Source: Treponema sp. (GTDB lineage Bacteria > Spirochaetota > Spirochaetia > Treponematales > Breznakiellaceae). Taken from it: a stretch of 64,000 bases of DNA. Location: positions 1 through 64,000 of the forward strand of contig WRLF01000010.1 in NCBI GenBank assembly GCA_009777735.1, read 5' to 3'. A program made the translations under genes and the position numbers. Shown in pieces: positions 46,348 to 56,480 of this stretch. Positions within the stretch are counted from its first letter, which is position 1. Each line of letters begins with the position of its first letter. A model generated the notes under the pieces. The model was not told the DNA's origin, made no database searches, and saw only the letters and a list, made by a program, of their open reading frames with translations.

Positions 46348-48828
46348 GTGAAACTGAGTACCAGAATACCATTGCTCTTTGGGATCGTTGTGCTGATAAC
46401 TACAGCCAGTATTATAATTCCCATCCAGATTTTGTTTAGTAACAATATCAAGGCGTCTCATTTTGAAGAGTTAGCCATTAGAGTAGAAGCAAATGCCGAG
46501 CTTATCAACAATAAGCTTGAGGGGAGGCTTGGGGTACTCATGGAAATTGCCAACCGGCCCAGTACCCAGACCATGGACTGGGAAACGGTCCGGCCCTCTC
46601 TTATCAACGATATTGCCCGTATTGGCGTACTTGAACTGATGGTGATATACCCCGGAACAGATCTAATTAACGGTATTAACCACTATGTTTCTGACGGCAA
46701 TATCCTCACTATACCCCGGGCGAGTTACAGCCAGGCGGCTCTTGACGGGATAGCCGGAACATCTGATGTGATAATCAGTCAGGCTACCGGATCGACGGTG
46801 GTAATGCTGGCAGTCCCGATTTTTGCAAACAATGAGCCCGGTGCGCCTGTTGTCGGTGCAATGATGGCTCGGGAAGACGGCGGAAGCGTTTTGTCTGATT
46901 TGGTGGACGGGATAGACACCCGCTTCTCAAGCAGTTACGCCTTTATGATAAACAACGCCGGCGCTTTTGTAGCCTATCCGGACCATGAAATGGTTCTTAA
47001 CCGCTTCAATTTGCTGAGCGAAGCCGAAAACGATCCTTCCTTAAAATCCATGGCAGATATGGCAGCCGAAGCAATTCAGCAGAGGACCGGCTACGGCTAT
47101 TATACTCAGAACGGTATAAGGTATAAAACCGCTTATGCGGAAGTCCCCGGCTATCCCTGGGTACTCTTTATTGCCATGGAAGATGACGAATTTCAAGCGG
47201 AATTATCCGGGACCACTGCTATTTTGCTTTTAATTGGGCTTATCTGCCTTGCGGCCGGAATACTAATTGCAATAATTGTGGGAAGGTCGATTTCCAGCCC
47301 CATACGCCGGGTAGCTCTGACACTGGAAGATATTGCTCAGGGAGAAGGGGATTTGACACGTGTCATCAGCATTAAATCCGGAGACGAAACCGGTGATATG
47401 GCCCATTACTTCAACATGACCATTGAAAAGATCAGGAATCTTGTGGGAACAATTAAATTCAAGGTCAACGCGCTTACGAATACCAGTTTTGAGCTTGCTG
47501 CCAATATGGCTAAAACATCGAAGGCAGTAGATGAGATTGCCAACAATTTTAAAAACATGAAAGTCCTGGAAGACAAGCAGGAAAAAGAAGCAACTGAAGC
47601 AAACGATGCTGTGGAAGCCATTAAGATAAGCATTACCACGATGAACACGCTCGTTGAAGAACAGTCTGAAAGTGTCAATACATCATCTTCAGCCATTGAG
47701 GAAATGACGGCTAACATTCAGTCTGTTGTCAGATCGTTGGCGGAAAATAAAAAAAATGTTATTTCCCTTGCAGAAGCATCGGAAAACGGTAAAACGAAAC
47801 TCCAGACAGTAGCGCAGGCCATACAGGATATTTCACATGATTCAGAGGGTTTGCTGGAAATTAATGCCGTAATGGATAATATTGCCAGCCAGACAAATCT
47901 TCTTTCAATGAATGCTGCTATCGAAGCGGCTCATGCAGGAGAAGCAGGAAAAGGTTTTGCGGTAGTGGCCGCTGAAATTCGCAAGCTGGCGGAGTCCTCG
48001 GCATCACAATCGAAAACCACCGCATCTATGTTAAAAAAGATAAAATCATCGATAGACAGTATTACGAGATCATCCAATGAGGTGCTAGACGGTTTTAACG
48101 CCATAGACACGGGCGTGAAGACGGTTTCTGAACATGAGTTGAATATCCGTAATGCCATGGAAGAGCAGGAAATAGGAGGAAGGCAAATACTGGAATCAGT
48201 CGGCCGTCTTAAGGACATAACATTATCGGTCAAAAAAGGAGCCGCAGATATGTCCGGATCAGGCGATGAATTGATCCGAAAAACCCATGAATTTATTAGT
48301 ATCAGCAGTCAGGTCGTAGAAGGGATGAATGAAGTATTGAGCGGCGCCATGTCCGAGATACAAACCGCTGTAAAACTGGTAGACGAAATTAGTGTAGAAA
48401 ACGACAGAAATTTTAACGATCTTAAACATGAAACAGAAAAGTTCAAGGTATCTGTCGGCAATGAAAAGAAAATAGTACTGGTGGTAGATGATGATACAAC
48501 CCACCTTACCTCTGCCAGGGGTATGTTGGAACAGAACTATGAAGTCGTTACCGCTATATCAGGTCAAGAAGCTCTGGCTCATTTTCATCATGGCCTTACC
48601 CCCAGTGCGGTACTATTGGATTTAGTCATGCCCAATATGGATGGTTGGGATACATTCCAGCGCATAAAGGCCATTGGCAAATTACATAGAGTACCCATAG
48701 CCTTTTTTACTTCATCGGAAGATCCTCGTGACAGGGAGCGCGCGCATCAAATGGGAATAGATGATTATATCAAAAAACCCTGTAAGAAAAGCGAGTTGCT
48801 GGAGAGGGTAGAAAAGATGATTAAATAA
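46348..48828 (+). CDS. Methyl-accepting chemotaxis protein fused to a receiver domain
   Basis: 826 aa from GTG 46348, which has AAAGGAG 7 nt upstream; the open frame begins at a TTG 66 nt earlier with no site. Order: membrane helix ([20 protein letters not shown]), dCache-type sensor, second helix ([21 protein letters not shown]), HAMP ([20 protein letters not shown]), then the signalling hairpin tip [20 protein letters not shown]. After residue about 710 comes a receiver domain with Asp in [13 protein letters not shown] and Lys in [10 protein letters not shown] chemoreceptor ending in its own receiver is unusual and may receive phosphate from a kinase such as the one upstream. A short stretch before it (46208-46275) resembles the C-terminus of another receptor. 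Confidence 0.9.
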   Translation: MKLSTRIPLLFGIVVLITTASIIIPIQILFSNNIKASHFEELAIRVEANAELINNKLEGRLGVLMEIANRPSTQTMDWETVRPSLINDIARIGVLELMVIYPGTDLINGINHYVSDGNILTIPRASYSQAALDGIAGTSDVIISQATGSTVVMLAVPIFANNEPGAPVVGAMMAREDGGSVLSDLVDGIDTRFSSSYAFMINNAGAFVAYPDHEMVLNRFNLLSEAENDPSLKSMADMAAEAIQQRTGYGYYTQNGIRYKTAYAEVPGYPWVLFIAMEDDEFQAELSGTTAILLLIGLICLAAGILIAIIVGRSISSPIRRVALTLEDIAQGEGDLTRVISIKSGDETGDMAHYFNMTIEKIRNLVGTIKFKVNALTNTSFELAANMAKTSKAVDEIANNFKNMKVLEDKQEKEATEANDAVEAIKISITTMNTLVEEQSESVNTSSSAIEEMTANIQSVVRSLAENKKNVISLAEASENGKTKLQTVAQAIQDISHDSEGLLEINAVMDNIASQTNLLSMNAAIEAAHAGEAGKGFAVVAAEIRKLAESSASQSKTTASMLKKIKSSIDSITRSSNEVLDGFNAIDTGVKTVSEHELNIRNAMEEQEIGGRQILESVGRLKDITLSVKKGAADMSGSGDELIRKTHEFISISSQVVEGMNEVLSGAMSEIQTAVKLVDEISVENDRNFNDLKHETEKFKVSVGNEKKIVLVVDDDTTHLTSARGMLEQNYEVVTAISGQEALAHFHHGLTPSAVLLDLVMPNMDGWDTFQRIKAIGKLHRVPIAFFTSSEDPRDRERAHQMGIDDYIKKPCKKSELLERVEKMIK

Positions 48829-48838
48829 TTTCCAGGGC

Positions 48839-50005
48839 TTATAATACTCGTTTGAGTTCTTCAACCTTGTCGGTTTTTTCCCACGGAAATTCGGCGCGGC
48901 CAAAATGCCCGTATGAAGCTGTTTTCCGGTAGATAGGACGGCGTAAGTCAAAAGATTTTATTATTCCCGCAGGAGACAGATCAAAAACCTTTTGAATAGC
49001 GGCTTCAATACGCCGGTTGTCAACTTTTGCGGTTCCAAATGTGTCCGCCATGACCGACACGGGGAATGGTACGCCGATGGCATAAGCCAGCTGCAGTTCG
49101 CAACGGTCGGCAAGTTTCGCGGCGACCACGTTTTTGGCAACATAACGGGCGGCATAAGCGGCGGAACGGTCAACCTTCGTGGGGTCTTTACCGGAGAAAG
49201 CTCCGCCCCCGTGACGGCCCATACCGCCGTAGGTATCCACGATGATTTTTCGTCCGGTAAGGCCTGAGTCGCCGAATGGGCCTCCCACTTCAAACTTGCC
49301 TGTTGGGTTGATATAGTACTTTGTTTTTTTATCCAAAAGACCGGTCGGCTCCAGTACCGGTTTAATGATCTGTTCGATGATCGCAGATTCAATATGTTTG
49401 TGTGTTAATCCGGGATCATGCTGGTGGGCAACGACAACTGCATCAATACGGATTGGCTTGTGGCCTTCGTATTCTACCGTTACCTGGCTTTTGGAATCGG
49501 GCCGCAGCCATTTTATTGTTTTATTCTTGCGAAGCTTTGCGGCATGAAGCAGAATTTTGTGAGCCAGGGTGATGGGCAAAGGCATCAATTCTTTTGTTTC
49601 GTTGCATGCAAAGCCGAACATCATGCCCTGGTCGCCCGCACCCTGCTGCCCCTTGTATTTTTTCAGACCAGTACCGGAAACGCCCTGGCTGATGTCCGGG
49701 GACTGGTTGTGGACCATGCTCAATACCGCCATTGAATTGCAGTCAAGGCCGAAAGCAGGGTCTGTGTAGCCGATATCCCGGGCCACCTCGCGGATGATGT
49801 GTTGAAAATCCACATAAGTAGTGGTGGTAATTTCCCCGCCGACCAGCACCAGGGAGGCAGAGGCAAATGTCTCGCAAGCAACCCTGCTTTGGGGATCGTC
49901 TTTCATGCAAGCGTCAAGAATTGCATCAGATATTTGATCGCATAGTTTATCGGGATGACCTTCGCTCACTGATTCCGATGTGAAGAAATACCGGCGGTTT
50001 TTCAT
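48839..50005 (-). CDS. metK: S-adenosylmethionine synthetase
   Basis: 388 aa. Two adjacent ATGs exist (50008 and 50005); I prefer 50005, 7 nt after AAAGGAG. Diagnostic segments are [32 protein letters not shown] (signature 1) and [20 protein letters not shown] (signature 2). It forms SAM from methionine and ATP in the cytoplasm. Its stop is 10 nt from that of the chemoreceptor (convergent). About 260 bp of very AT-rich upstream sequence (50009-50266) probably holds its promoter and that of the next gene. Confidence 0.98.
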   Translation of the reverse strand: MKNRRYFFTSESVSEGHPDKLCDQISDAILDACMKDDPQSRVACETFASASLVLVGGEITTTTYVDFQHIIREVARDIGYTDPAFGLDCNSMAVLSMVHNQSPDISQGVSGTGLKKYKGQQGAGDQGMMFGFACNETKELMPLPITLAHKILLHAAKLRKNKTIKWLRPDSKSQVTVEYEGHKPIRIDAVVVAHQHDPGLTHKHIESAIIEQIIKPVLEPTGLLDKKTKYYINPTGKFEVGGPFGDSGLTGRKIIVDTYGGMGRHGGGAFSGKDPTKVDRSAAYAARYVAKNVVAAKLADRCELQLAYAIGVPFPVSVMADTFGTAKVDNRRIEAAIQKVFDLSPAGIIKSFDLRRPIYRKTASYGHFGRAEFPWEKTDKVEELKRVL

Positions 50006-50266
50006 CATGTATCTCCTTTAAATATTTCACTTGGCATGATTTTCATGCATTTTCTTTAAAAGAGCAATAGACATTTCGGTAAATAAGGGTAAATTAGATG
50101 ATTTATCTTAATACACTTAATATATACATGTAATATATAGTATAAGTCATATAGTATATTTTTATTCAATAAATATCTATATTTTATATTGATATTGTTT
50201 TAAAATCCATATAATATATGATATAGAGTATTTTGTATAGAATACCATTTTTTAAAGGAGATTAAA

Positions 50267-51088
50267 ATGAAAAAGATAATGCTCTCATTGGCGTTTATAG
50301 CGCTATTTTCCGGCTGTCCCGGTCACATCAATGAAAACAGTATTGTTGTTGTTGCCCAAAAAGCCGGTTTTACAGACACAATTTCCAATATTGAAAAGGC
50401 AAGGACCAGGATACCGGACGGAACCTGGAGGAAATTTGATACAGTGACCGAAACTTTTAGAAACTTTATGGGTGATAAATACGATTCGGGAATGAGTGCA
50501 ATTGCCAATATAAGCGTTCGTTCGGAAGCGGAAGCAGTATTTGTCTCAAATGCTTCAGGGGTAAGCCTCACTTACATAGAAAGAACTATTTTTCAGCCTA
50601 CTACATTACAGTTACTGATATTTGGCCCTGCATGGAGGCCAATGCAGGGCAGATATCCTATTGAAATGTGGACAGAACTGCGGGAAAGAACAAACAACGG
50701 CATCAGGCTATGGATAACAGGCGGCAATGGCACAGGCGTTGCCCACGGTCAGGCCGACGGCGACCTTATCTGGATAGTCGAAAGCGGTTTTTTTGGTGCA
50801 GGAGCCGCTTCAGGCTGGGGTTTTAATGTAATGAAGGATTACCATATTGGTGGTGGTGCAACTATACACTGCACTCCCAATAGCAGCGATCGTTCGTATG
50901 TCATGACCATAACGATCCCACTGGATGATTATTATCATACTGCCGGTGTAATTGCATTTAATGCGGATACCAGCGAACTGACTACTGCGATTGCTTTTAA
51001 CCCTGTTGTTTCAAATCTTCTGAAAACATCAAAATTCTTTAAATCTGACACCTTTACAATGCATGACTTTTATGGACGTTCTCAATAA
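50267..51088 (+). CDS. Hypothetical lipoprotein
   Basis: 273 aa, ATG 50267 after AAAGGAG. The signal MKKIMLSLAFIALFSGC has a lipobox with Cys17. The mature part is beta-rich with a Gly-rich centre (ITGGNGTGVAHGQADGD, FFGAGAASGWGFN). I do not recognise a family. Two motifs, WTELRERTNNGIRLW and TITIPLDDYYHTAG, may help a search. The stop overlaps a possible early start of the sugar kinase. Confidence 0.6.
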   Translation: MKKIMLSLAFIALFSGCPGHINENSIVVVAQKAGFTDTISNIEKARTRIPDGTWRKFDTVTETFRNFMGDKYDSGMSAIANISVRSEAEAVFVSNASGVSLTYIERTIFQPTTLQLLIFGPAWRPMQGRYPIEMWTELRERTNNGIRLWITGGNGTGVAHGQADGDLIWIVESGFFGAGAASGWGFNVMKDYHIGGGATIHCTPNSSDRSYVMTITIPLDDYYHTAGVIAFNADTSELTTAIAFNPVVSNLLKTSKFFKSDTFTMHDFYGRSQ

Positions 51089-51143
51089 TCCTGCACTGCC
51101 GTTTTTAATCGACATAAAACCGTTCTTCGGTTACCATATAACA

Positions 51144-52583
51144 GTGCTGTTAACCATTGACATAGGAACATCGGTTTATAAAACCGCCCTCTGGGATTTT
51201 GAAGGCAACCGCAAAGCTTTTGCCTCTGTTCCGCTTCCCATCAGCTTGAGTCACGGGCTATGCCATGAGGCGGACAGTTCTCTATGGCTAAGGGCATTTG
51301 CAGATTGCTGCCAAAACCTTGGCGCTGCTTTTCCGCTTGCCGCTGTTGAAGCCGTAGTAATCAGTGGGAACGGCCCCAGCCTGACCCCGGTATTGGGTCC
51401 GCCGGAAGTGAATGCCAAAGGTTTACATCTGCCTGCGGCCCCGGCGCGGCTGTGGCTTGACCGGCGGGCAGCAGATGCGGCGCAGCAGGTTTCTGCTTTC
51501 GTTGGCGGCTTTGTCGATGCAAGTTTTTTCCTGCCCAAGGCGCTGGACATTAAAACCAACGAACCACAGTTGTACGAAAAAACACAGTACTTTCTGGGCT
51601 GCCCAGAATTTCTTGCTTTTGCACTGACCGGCGAAGCACGAATAGTCTTCCCTTCAGACGGATTTGACCGTTGGTTTTGGAATGACTCAGTCCTTGCACA
51701 CTTTGGATTGGATAAAGAAAAATTTCCCCGGTTCATCCGTCCCGGCGAAACATTCGGCGCTCTTGCCCCTCAGGCAGCCGCCCGTTTTGGTTTGAAGCCG
51801 GGCATCCCGGTTGTTGCAGGCGGCCCCGATTTTTTTGCGGCAATACTGGGCGCCGGTGTGGTAAATCCGGGGCAAGTCTGTGACCGCGCCGGTACTTCTG
51901 AAGGGATAAATGCCTGCACAGAAACCTGTATAACCGACAAACGGCTTATGTGTTACGGTCATCCGGTTAAGCCATTCTGGAATCTTTCCGGTATTATTTC
52001 CACTACGGGAAAAGCCGTTGAGTGGGCTCGCGATTTTCTGGGACTCACTGCCTACGATGCATTTACTGCTCTTGCACAAAATGCACAGGCCGGATCCGGC
52101 GGGCTGGTGTTCCTGCCCTACCTTGCCGGAGAGCGTTCTCCGGTCTGGAATCCATCGGCGCGGGGCGTGCTGCGAGGCTTAACCCTTTCCACCGGTCAGC
52201 CAGAATTTGCCCGCTCGGTACTGGAAGGCATCGGTTTTGCCATCCGTGATGTTATCAGTGTAATGGAAGAGTCCGGCGCGATTATTGATGCATTACATGT
52301 CGCCGGCGCCGCTTCCGCCAGCGGTATATTGAACCAGATAAAAGCGGATATTACCGGAAAGCCGGTACATGCCCTCCGCCAGAAGGAAGCGGAACTTCTC
52401 GGCCTTGCCATCATAGGCGCCTGCGCTCTGAGAAAATACACCTCGTTTACCGAATCGGCTCGCGCCCTTGTGCACATCGAAAAAACATGGCTGCCCAATG
52501 AAAACAATGCTGCGTTATACGATGATTTATTCGGAGAGTACCGGGTGCTGCAAAACGCAATCCCTAATTTGTCGGACTGGTAA
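51144..52583 (+). CDS. FGGY-family carbohydrate kinase (xylulokinase-like)
   Basis: 479 aa if GTG 51144 is the start, giving the family's N-terminus LLTIDIGTSVYKTALWD. ATGs at 51063 and 51072 would overlap the upstream gene, and no site favours any of them. Visible are the phosphate-1 loop DIGTS, AGGPDFFAAILGAG, a C-terminal GLTLSTGQPEFARSVLEGIGFA and AGAASASGILNQIKADITG (phosphate-2/adenosine region). It phosphorylates a sugar or polyol with ATP. The specificity cannot be read off. Confidence 0.85.
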   Translation: MLLTIDIGTSVYKTALWDFEGNRKAFASVPLPISLSHGLCHEADSSLWLRAFADCCQNLGAAFPLAAVEAVVISGNGPSLTPVLGPPEVNAKGLHLPAAPARLWLDRRAADAAQQVSAFVGGFVDASFFLPKALDIKTNEPQLYEKTQYFLGCPEFLAFALTGEARIVFPSDGFDRWFWNDSVLAHFGLDKEKFPRFIRPGETFGALAPQAAARFGLKPGIPVVAGGPDFFAAILGAGVVNPGQVCDRAGTSEGINACTETCITDKRLMCYGHPVKPFWNLSGIISTTGKAVEWARDFLGLTAYDAFTALAQNAQAGSGGLVFLPYLAGERSPVWNPSARGVLRGLTLSTGQPEFARSVLEGIGFAIRDVISVMEESGAIIDALHVAGAASASGILNQIKADITGKPVHALRQKEAELLGLAIIGACALRKYTSFTESARALVHIEKTWLPNENNAALYDDLFGEYRVLQNAIPNLSDW

Positions 52584-52596
52584 CGAGAGCCCCCTC

Positions 52597-52626
52597 TTGA
52601 CAAATTATTTTTATTGTGTTTATATA
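52597..52626 (+). promoter_or_regulatory. Strong sigma-70-like promoter of the lyase gene
   Basis: TTGACA (52597-52602), 18 nt, TATATA (52621-52626). Expected transcription start is near 52632-52634, which coincides with the ATG of a short Tyr-rich ORF. Confidence 0.65.
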
Positions 52627-52631
52627 CCACC

Positions 52632-52694
52632 ATGGCTTTTGTTATTCATGCCAACTGCTATCATTACTCCTATCTTAGCCCCTCTTCCGGCTGA
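52632..52694 (+). CDS. Possible leaderless regulatory peptide (20 aa, Tyr-rich)
   Basis: The peptide is MAFVIHANCYHYSYLSPSSG, then TGA. Three Tyr codons fall within five residues. The ATG lies where transcription should begin, so any translation would be leaderless, because no ribosome site precedes it. The stop falls inside the left arm of the hairpin at 52678. This resembles an attenuation leader, in which ribosome stalling at Tyr codons would change the hairpin. No experimental support exists. Confidence 0.3.
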   Translation: MAFVIHANCYHYSYLSPSSG

Positions 52695-52739
52695 TCGTGT
52701 GTTGCCGGGTCTCTGAGGGGCCATAATCCGTCGTTTTTT
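52678..52739 (+). terminator. Attenuator-like hairpin in the lyase leader
   Basis: GCCCCTC (52678-52684) pairs with GAGGGGC (52715-52721), with an inner CCGGC/GCCGG stem. TTTTTT follows at 52734-52739, 12 nt after the stem. The T-run is offset from the stem, so termination may be conditional. It lies entirely upstream of the lyase gene. Confidence 0.45.
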
Positions 52740-52774
52740 ATCTTTCACTAACAATCATTTTTAAGGAGATTTCT

Positions 52775-54223
52775 ATGTCTAATCTAAAACTATTTTCCGG
52801 AGAAAATATTCCTCTGGAGATGCACAAAGTGCGGATGGTGCAAAAAATTAACCTTCTGCCTGTTGAAAAGCGCTCACAATGCATGAGCGAAGCCGGTTTC
52901 AATACTTTTTTATTGAAAAATCTTGATATTTTCCTCGACATGCTGACAGACAGCGGCGTCAATGCCATGAGTGAAAATCAATATGCTGCCATGCTGCAGG
53001 CGGACGACAGCTATGCGGGGTCGGAGACATTTTACCGGCTGGAAAAAGTTTTGAACGATATGTTCGGCATGAAGCATTTTCTTCCGGCTCATCAGGGACG
53101 GGCATGCGAACATATCATTGCACAGACACTGGTAAAACCCGGATCCGTCGCGTTAATGAACTATCACTTCACCACAACAAAAGCGCATATTTGCCGCATG
53201 GGCGGCGTCATTGAAGAACTGGTCATTGATGAAGCGTTTAAAATACAAAGCAATGAACCGTTCAAGGGCAATATGGATATTAACAAGTTGAACGAAGCGA
53301 TTAAACGGCACGGAAAAGAGAAAATAGCGTTTGTACGCATTGAGGCGGGAACAAACCTTATCGGAGGACAGCCGGTATCTTTGCGAAACATGCGTGAAGT
53401 TTCGAATATTTGCCGCAAGGAAGGCATAAAGCTGGTATTTGACGCAAGCCTTTTAACTGATAACCTGTATTTCAACAAGCTGCGAGAAGCGGAATACAAA
53501 AATGTTGATCTATTTGAAATAACCCGTGAAATCGGCTCGCTTATGGATATTGTGTATTTTTCGGCGCGAAAATTGGGCGCTGCCCGCGGCGGCGGCATCC
53601 TAACATCAGACGATAAGTTATTCTTTTTCATGCGTGAACTGGTACCATTGTTCGAAGGTTTTCTGACTTATGGCGGCATGTCGGTGCGAGAAATGGAAGC
53701 GATGGCAGTAGGTTTACAGGAGTCTCTGGACATGGACGTAATCAGCCAAACGCCGATTTTTGTAGAAGCTCTGTGTAATGAATTGCTGGCAAAGGGCATT
53801 CCGGTTGTTACACCGCCAGGCGGTCTTGGCTGCCATATCGATGCAAAACAATTCTGCTCGCATATACCGCAGTCCGAATACCCCGCCGGCGCACTTGCTG
53901 CGGCAGTGTTCATTGCAAGCGGGGTGAGGGGCATGGAACGCGGCACTATCAGCGAGCAGCGCCTTGACGATGGCAGCGAGCATTTGGCAGACATGGAACT
54001 GCTGCGTCTGGCGTTTCCCAAGCGGGTGTTTACCCTGTCGCAGGTCAAGTACATTGCAGATCGCATAACATGGCTGTTCAGCAACCGCAGCCTCATTGGG
54101 GGGTTAGAGTTTGCCGAGGAGCCAAAAGTGCTGCGGTTCTTCTTTGGCCGCTTAAAACCAAAAGGCGACTGGCCGCAGCAGCTTGTAAGGCAATTCCGTA
54201 AGGATTTTGGTGAAAGCTTGTAA
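52775..54223 (+). CDS. Tryptophanase/tyrosine phenol-lyase family PLP enzyme
   Basis: 482 aa, ATG 52775 after AAGGAG. Family features are DSYAGSETFYRLE near the N-terminus, FLPAHQGRACEHI, FVRIEAGTNLIGGQPVSL, and the PLP-lysine segment FSARKLGAARGGG. The usual SGKKD form is altered to SARKLG. Near the end come GVRGMERGTIS and FGRLKPKGDWP. It would split an aromatic amino acid (tryptophan to indole, or tyrosine to phenol) to pyruvate and ammonia. Which substrate is unclear: the Tyr-rich leader ORF would favour tyrosine, by inference only. Confidence 0.8.
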   Translation: MSNLKLFSGENIPLEMHKVRMVQKINLLPVEKRSQCMSEAGFNTFLLKNLDIFLDMLTDSGVNAMSENQYAAMLQADDSYAGSETFYRLEKVLNDMFGMKHFLPAHQGRACEHIIAQTLVKPGSVALMNYHFTTTKAHICRMGGVIEELVIDEAFKIQSNEPFKGNMDINKLNEAIKRHGKEKIAFVRIEAGTNLIGGQPVSLRNMREVSNICRKEGIKLVFDASLLTDNLYFNKLREAEYKNVDLFEITREIGSLMDIVYFSARKLGAARGGGILTSDDKLFFFMRELVPLFEGFLTYGGMSVREMEAMAVGLQESLDMDVISQTPIFVEALCNELLAKGIPVVTPPGGLGCHIDAKQFCSHIPQSEYPAGALAAAVFIASGVRGMERGTISEQRLDDGSEHLADMELLRLAFPKRVFTLSQVKYIADRITWLFSNRSLIGGLEFAEEPKVLRFFFGRLKPKGDWPQQLVRQFRKDFGESL

Positions 54224-54239
54224 AAAGCGATATATGCCT

Positions 54240-54345
54240 AAAAGACTCGTGCGGGGCCCGTTGGCTGGTCTCGCTTGCCCGGGCAGGCGAGACCAGCCAA
54301 AACCCGCCCTAATCATGTAAGGGTATATATTGCCTTATTGGTATA
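54240..54345. repeat. Palindromic interspersed element
   Basis: A perfect stem GGCTGGTCTCGC/GCGAGACCAGCC around TGCCCGGGCA, preceded by GTGCGGGGCCCG and followed by CCCGCCCTAATCATG. Outer ends GCGATATATGCC and GGTATATATTGCC are near-inverse, and TTGCCTTATT closes it. It shares core and end motifs with 25188-25555. Confidence 0.65.
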
Positions 54346-54375
54346 GTATTAGAGCGTTATAGGTAGAATTAAAAT

Positions 54376-54448
54376 TCGGGGAGGGGGGATTTGAACCCCC
54401 GATCTCCAGTTCCCAAAACTGGTGGTTTAGCCGCTAACCAACCCCCCG
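54376..54448 (-). tRNA. tRNA-Pro (anticodon TGG)
   Basis: Reverse strand: acceptor CGGGGGG/CTCCCCG, anticodon stem CCAGT/ACTGG with loop TTTGGGA (TGG), T-arm GGGGGTTCAAATCCCCC. The D-arm is TTGGTTAGCGGCTAAACC. Discriminator A; CCA is not encoded. Confidence 0.95.
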
Positions 54449-54498
54449 GAATTGTAATCTTACCTGTTTTTTCTTTTTGGATCAATGTATTCGGGCAA

Positions 54499-54945
54499 TT
54501 ACTGAAAAACCTGTTCTCTGCCCCGCCTTTCCAGAACAGTAAGTGAAATCAGTTCAAGGTAGATATAATTATTCTGATAGTCTTCCTTCAGAATACCTGA
54601 GGCTTCTACCCAGGAGTCATGTTCGGGATAATGTTCCCGGTTTCTGTCCCACGACACTTCAAAGCCGATAAAACCGTCATCGCCGCAGCAGTTGGGGCCA
54701 TTGCGGCCTACAAAATTAAGCAAATTTCCTTCGTGTTCCGATTGAATAAAAATCCCTTCGATTTTTATTGTTTTTCCCAGATAGTCCGCACGGTTAATGT
54801 ATATATTATTAACCTGACCGATAAACATTCTTTCCGTTATTTCAATAACCCTGTTTTGTGATCCTTCATTCTCTGCCCTGGTGCAGCCTGCCGTTAAAAC
54901 CAATAATACCGGAATTATAATGACTGTAACAAAAAATTTACCCAT
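54499..54945 (-). CDS. Zinc-uptake accessory lipoprotein, DUF1980/TIGR03943-like
   Basis: 148 aa from ATG 54945, with CAGGAG 7-8 nt upstream. The signal peptide ends in LVLTAGC (lipobox). The mature part contains YLGKTIKIEGIF, then NFVGRNGPNCCGDDGFIGFE and SWVEASGIL. C-C-x-D-D between an L-G-K-x-I-x-x-E-G strand and a W-V-E-x-x-G strand is the pattern I know from the DUF1980/TIGR03943 C-terminal domain, found in Zur-linked permease partners. It overlaps the ZnuB gene by 8 nt, so it is probably cotranslated. It may bind zinc at the envelope; inference. Confidence 0.7.
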   Translation of the reverse strand: MGKFFVTVIIIPVLLVLTAGCTRAENEGSQNRVIEITERMFIGQVNNIYINRADYLGKTIKIEGIFIQSEHEGNLLNFVGRNGPNCCGDDGFIGFEVSWDRNREHYPEHDSWVEASGILKEDYQNNYIYLELISLTVLERRGREQVFQ

Positions 54946-55765
54946 GTTTTCTTCTCCTGATAACTTCGAAAAACCAAAACAATACAAAGACAATGATATT
55001 AACCCCCACTACGCTTGCGCCGGTGGGTGTTGCGTATAGATAGGAAATTACCACTCCGGTAAAAAAACACAGTATGGAAATAATCCCGGAACAAATGGTA
55101 ACGCTTTTGAATTTTTTAAATATCCGCATTGAACTGAGTGCGGGAAAAATAATCAGGGCGGAAATAAGCATAGCTCCCATCATACGCATCCCCAGCACTA
55201 TGGTAACAGCGGTCAGAAAGGCAATAAGCATATTGTACAGCCCGGTTTTTACACCCCCGGCTTTGGCAAATGTTTCGTCAAAAGTGATGGCAAATAATTT
55301 GTGGTAAAACAGGATAAACAGAACCATCACAATAATCGACAGGACTATACTTAAATGCACATCAGCCCTGTTCATCACCAAAATGCTGCCGAACATTATA
55401 TTGCAAACATCGGTATTCATTCCCGTGGTCACCGATACAATAATTACGCCGATTGCCAATGAACTTGTCGAGACAAGAGCAACTGCGGCATCGCCTTTAA
55501 TCTTGCTGTTTTCGCTCAGGCGCAGCAGTAAAAATGCGGCGGCAATGACTACCGGAATCGAAAGGCTTAAGGGGGCCATGCCAAGAGCAGTCGCAATTGC
55601 CAGTGAACCAAAGCCGACATTGGAAAGCCCGGTTCCGATCATTGAGTATCGCTTAAGAACCAGGCTGACCCCAAGCAAGGCTGCGCATATCGAGACAAGT
55701 GCGCCGACAATAACTGCATTGACCAGAAACGTGAAACTAAACATTTCTTTTAAAATTTCAATCAT
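54938..55765 (-). CDS. znuB: Zinc/metal ABC transporter permease
   Basis: 275 aa from ATG 55765, preceded by GGGGGATAATA and overlapping the ATPase gene by 8 nt. Eight or so membrane helices are visible: FLVNAVIVGALVSICAALLG, SLSIPVVIAAAFLLL, LSIVLSIIVMVLFILF, MMGAMLISALIIFPA. The central LVLKRYSMIGTGLSNVGFGS matches the ABC-3 permease family. It forms the inner-membrane channel for zinc (or manganese). The longer open frame from 55891 is a shadow. Confidence 0.93.
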   Translation of the reverse strand: MIEILKEMFSFTFLVNAVIVGALVSICAALLGVSLVLKRYSMIGTGLSNVGFGSLAIATALGMAPLSLSIPVVIAAAFLLLRLSENSKIKGDAAVALVSTSSLAIGVIIVSVTTGMNTDVCNIMFGSILVMNRADVHLSIVLSIIVMVLFILFYHKLFAITFDETFAKAGGVKTGLYNMLIAFLTAVTIVLGMRMMGAMLISALIIFPALSSMRIFKKFKSVTICSGIISILCFFTGVVISYLYATPTGASVVGVNIIVFVLFWFFEVIRRRKHG

Positions 55766-56480
55766 TATTATCCCCCGGTTTGGCAAAAAAATTTCTGCCG
55801 ATTTCCGACTGCCGGTATGCTTCCATGCTGCCAAAAAAAAGCTGTTTCTTCTGTAAATGCAGGGCATGGGTAGCGTAGTCTGCAACTTCAATATCGTGGG
55901 AAACCATAATAATGGTCATGCCCATTTCGCAGTGTATCTTTTTTAGAAGCAGGTACAGCTCGGCGCTTATCAGGGGATCGAGGCCGGCGAACGGTTCATC
56001 CAGTACAAGGAGTTTTTGTGCTGCGCACAGGGAGCGGGCCAGTAACACCCGCCGCTGCTGCCCGCCGGACAGTTCACGGAAACAGCGGTTTTTCAGGTCA
56101 GCAATGCCCAACTGACGCAGGCGTTCTTCTGCATGGTGTTTTTCTGCCGGTGTATAAAAAGGCCGCAGACCCATTTTTCCCAGGTTGCCCGACAGCGCTA
56201 TTTCAAACACGCCGGCGGGAAAATCTTTTTTTTGTATGGCTTCCTGGGAAAGATACCCAATGCCGGTTTGCCCCAACGCAGGGCTGAAAATTATATTCCC
56301 TTCCATTGGAGTTAACAGCCGCAATAAGCCCCGCAGCAGCGTCGTTTTGCCGGAGCCGTTTTCACCGGTAATACAGAGGAAGTCTCCGGTCTGTATGGTA
56401 AAATTCAAGCCCCGTGCAATGATATGCCCGTCATATCCAAATGAAGCATCCCGGCAGCTTACCAGCATAGTATCACTCAT
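55758..56480 (-). CDS. znuC: Zinc/metal ABC transporter ATP-binding protein
   Basis: 240 aa, ATG 56480, overlapping the znuA stop by 1 nt. Walker A GENGSGKTTLLRG (about residues 39-51), Q-loop GYLSQEA, signature LSGGQQRRVLLARSL, Walker B LLVLDEPFAGLD, switch His VSHDIEVA. It powers metal uptake with ZnuB. The chain of start/stop overlaps znuA-znuC-znuB-lipoprotein indicates one operon. Confidence 0.95.
   Translation of the reverse strand: MSDTMLVSCRDASFGYDGHIIARGLNFTIQTGDFLCITGENGSGKTTLLRGLLRLLTPMEGNIIFSPALGQTGIGYLSQEAIQKKDFPAGVFEIALSGNLGKMGLRPFYTPAEKHHAEERLRQLGIADLKNRCFRELSGGQQRRVLLARSLCAAQKLLVLDEPFAGLDPLISAELYLLLKKIHCEMGMTIIMVSHDIEVADYATHALHLQKKQLFFGSMEAYRQSEIGRNFFAKPGDNND

Noticed and set aside
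52468-52716. 82-aa forward ORF overlapping the end of the FGGY kinase
   Set aside because: It mostly overlaps the kinase in another frame and spans the lyase promoter, so it is unlikely to be made.
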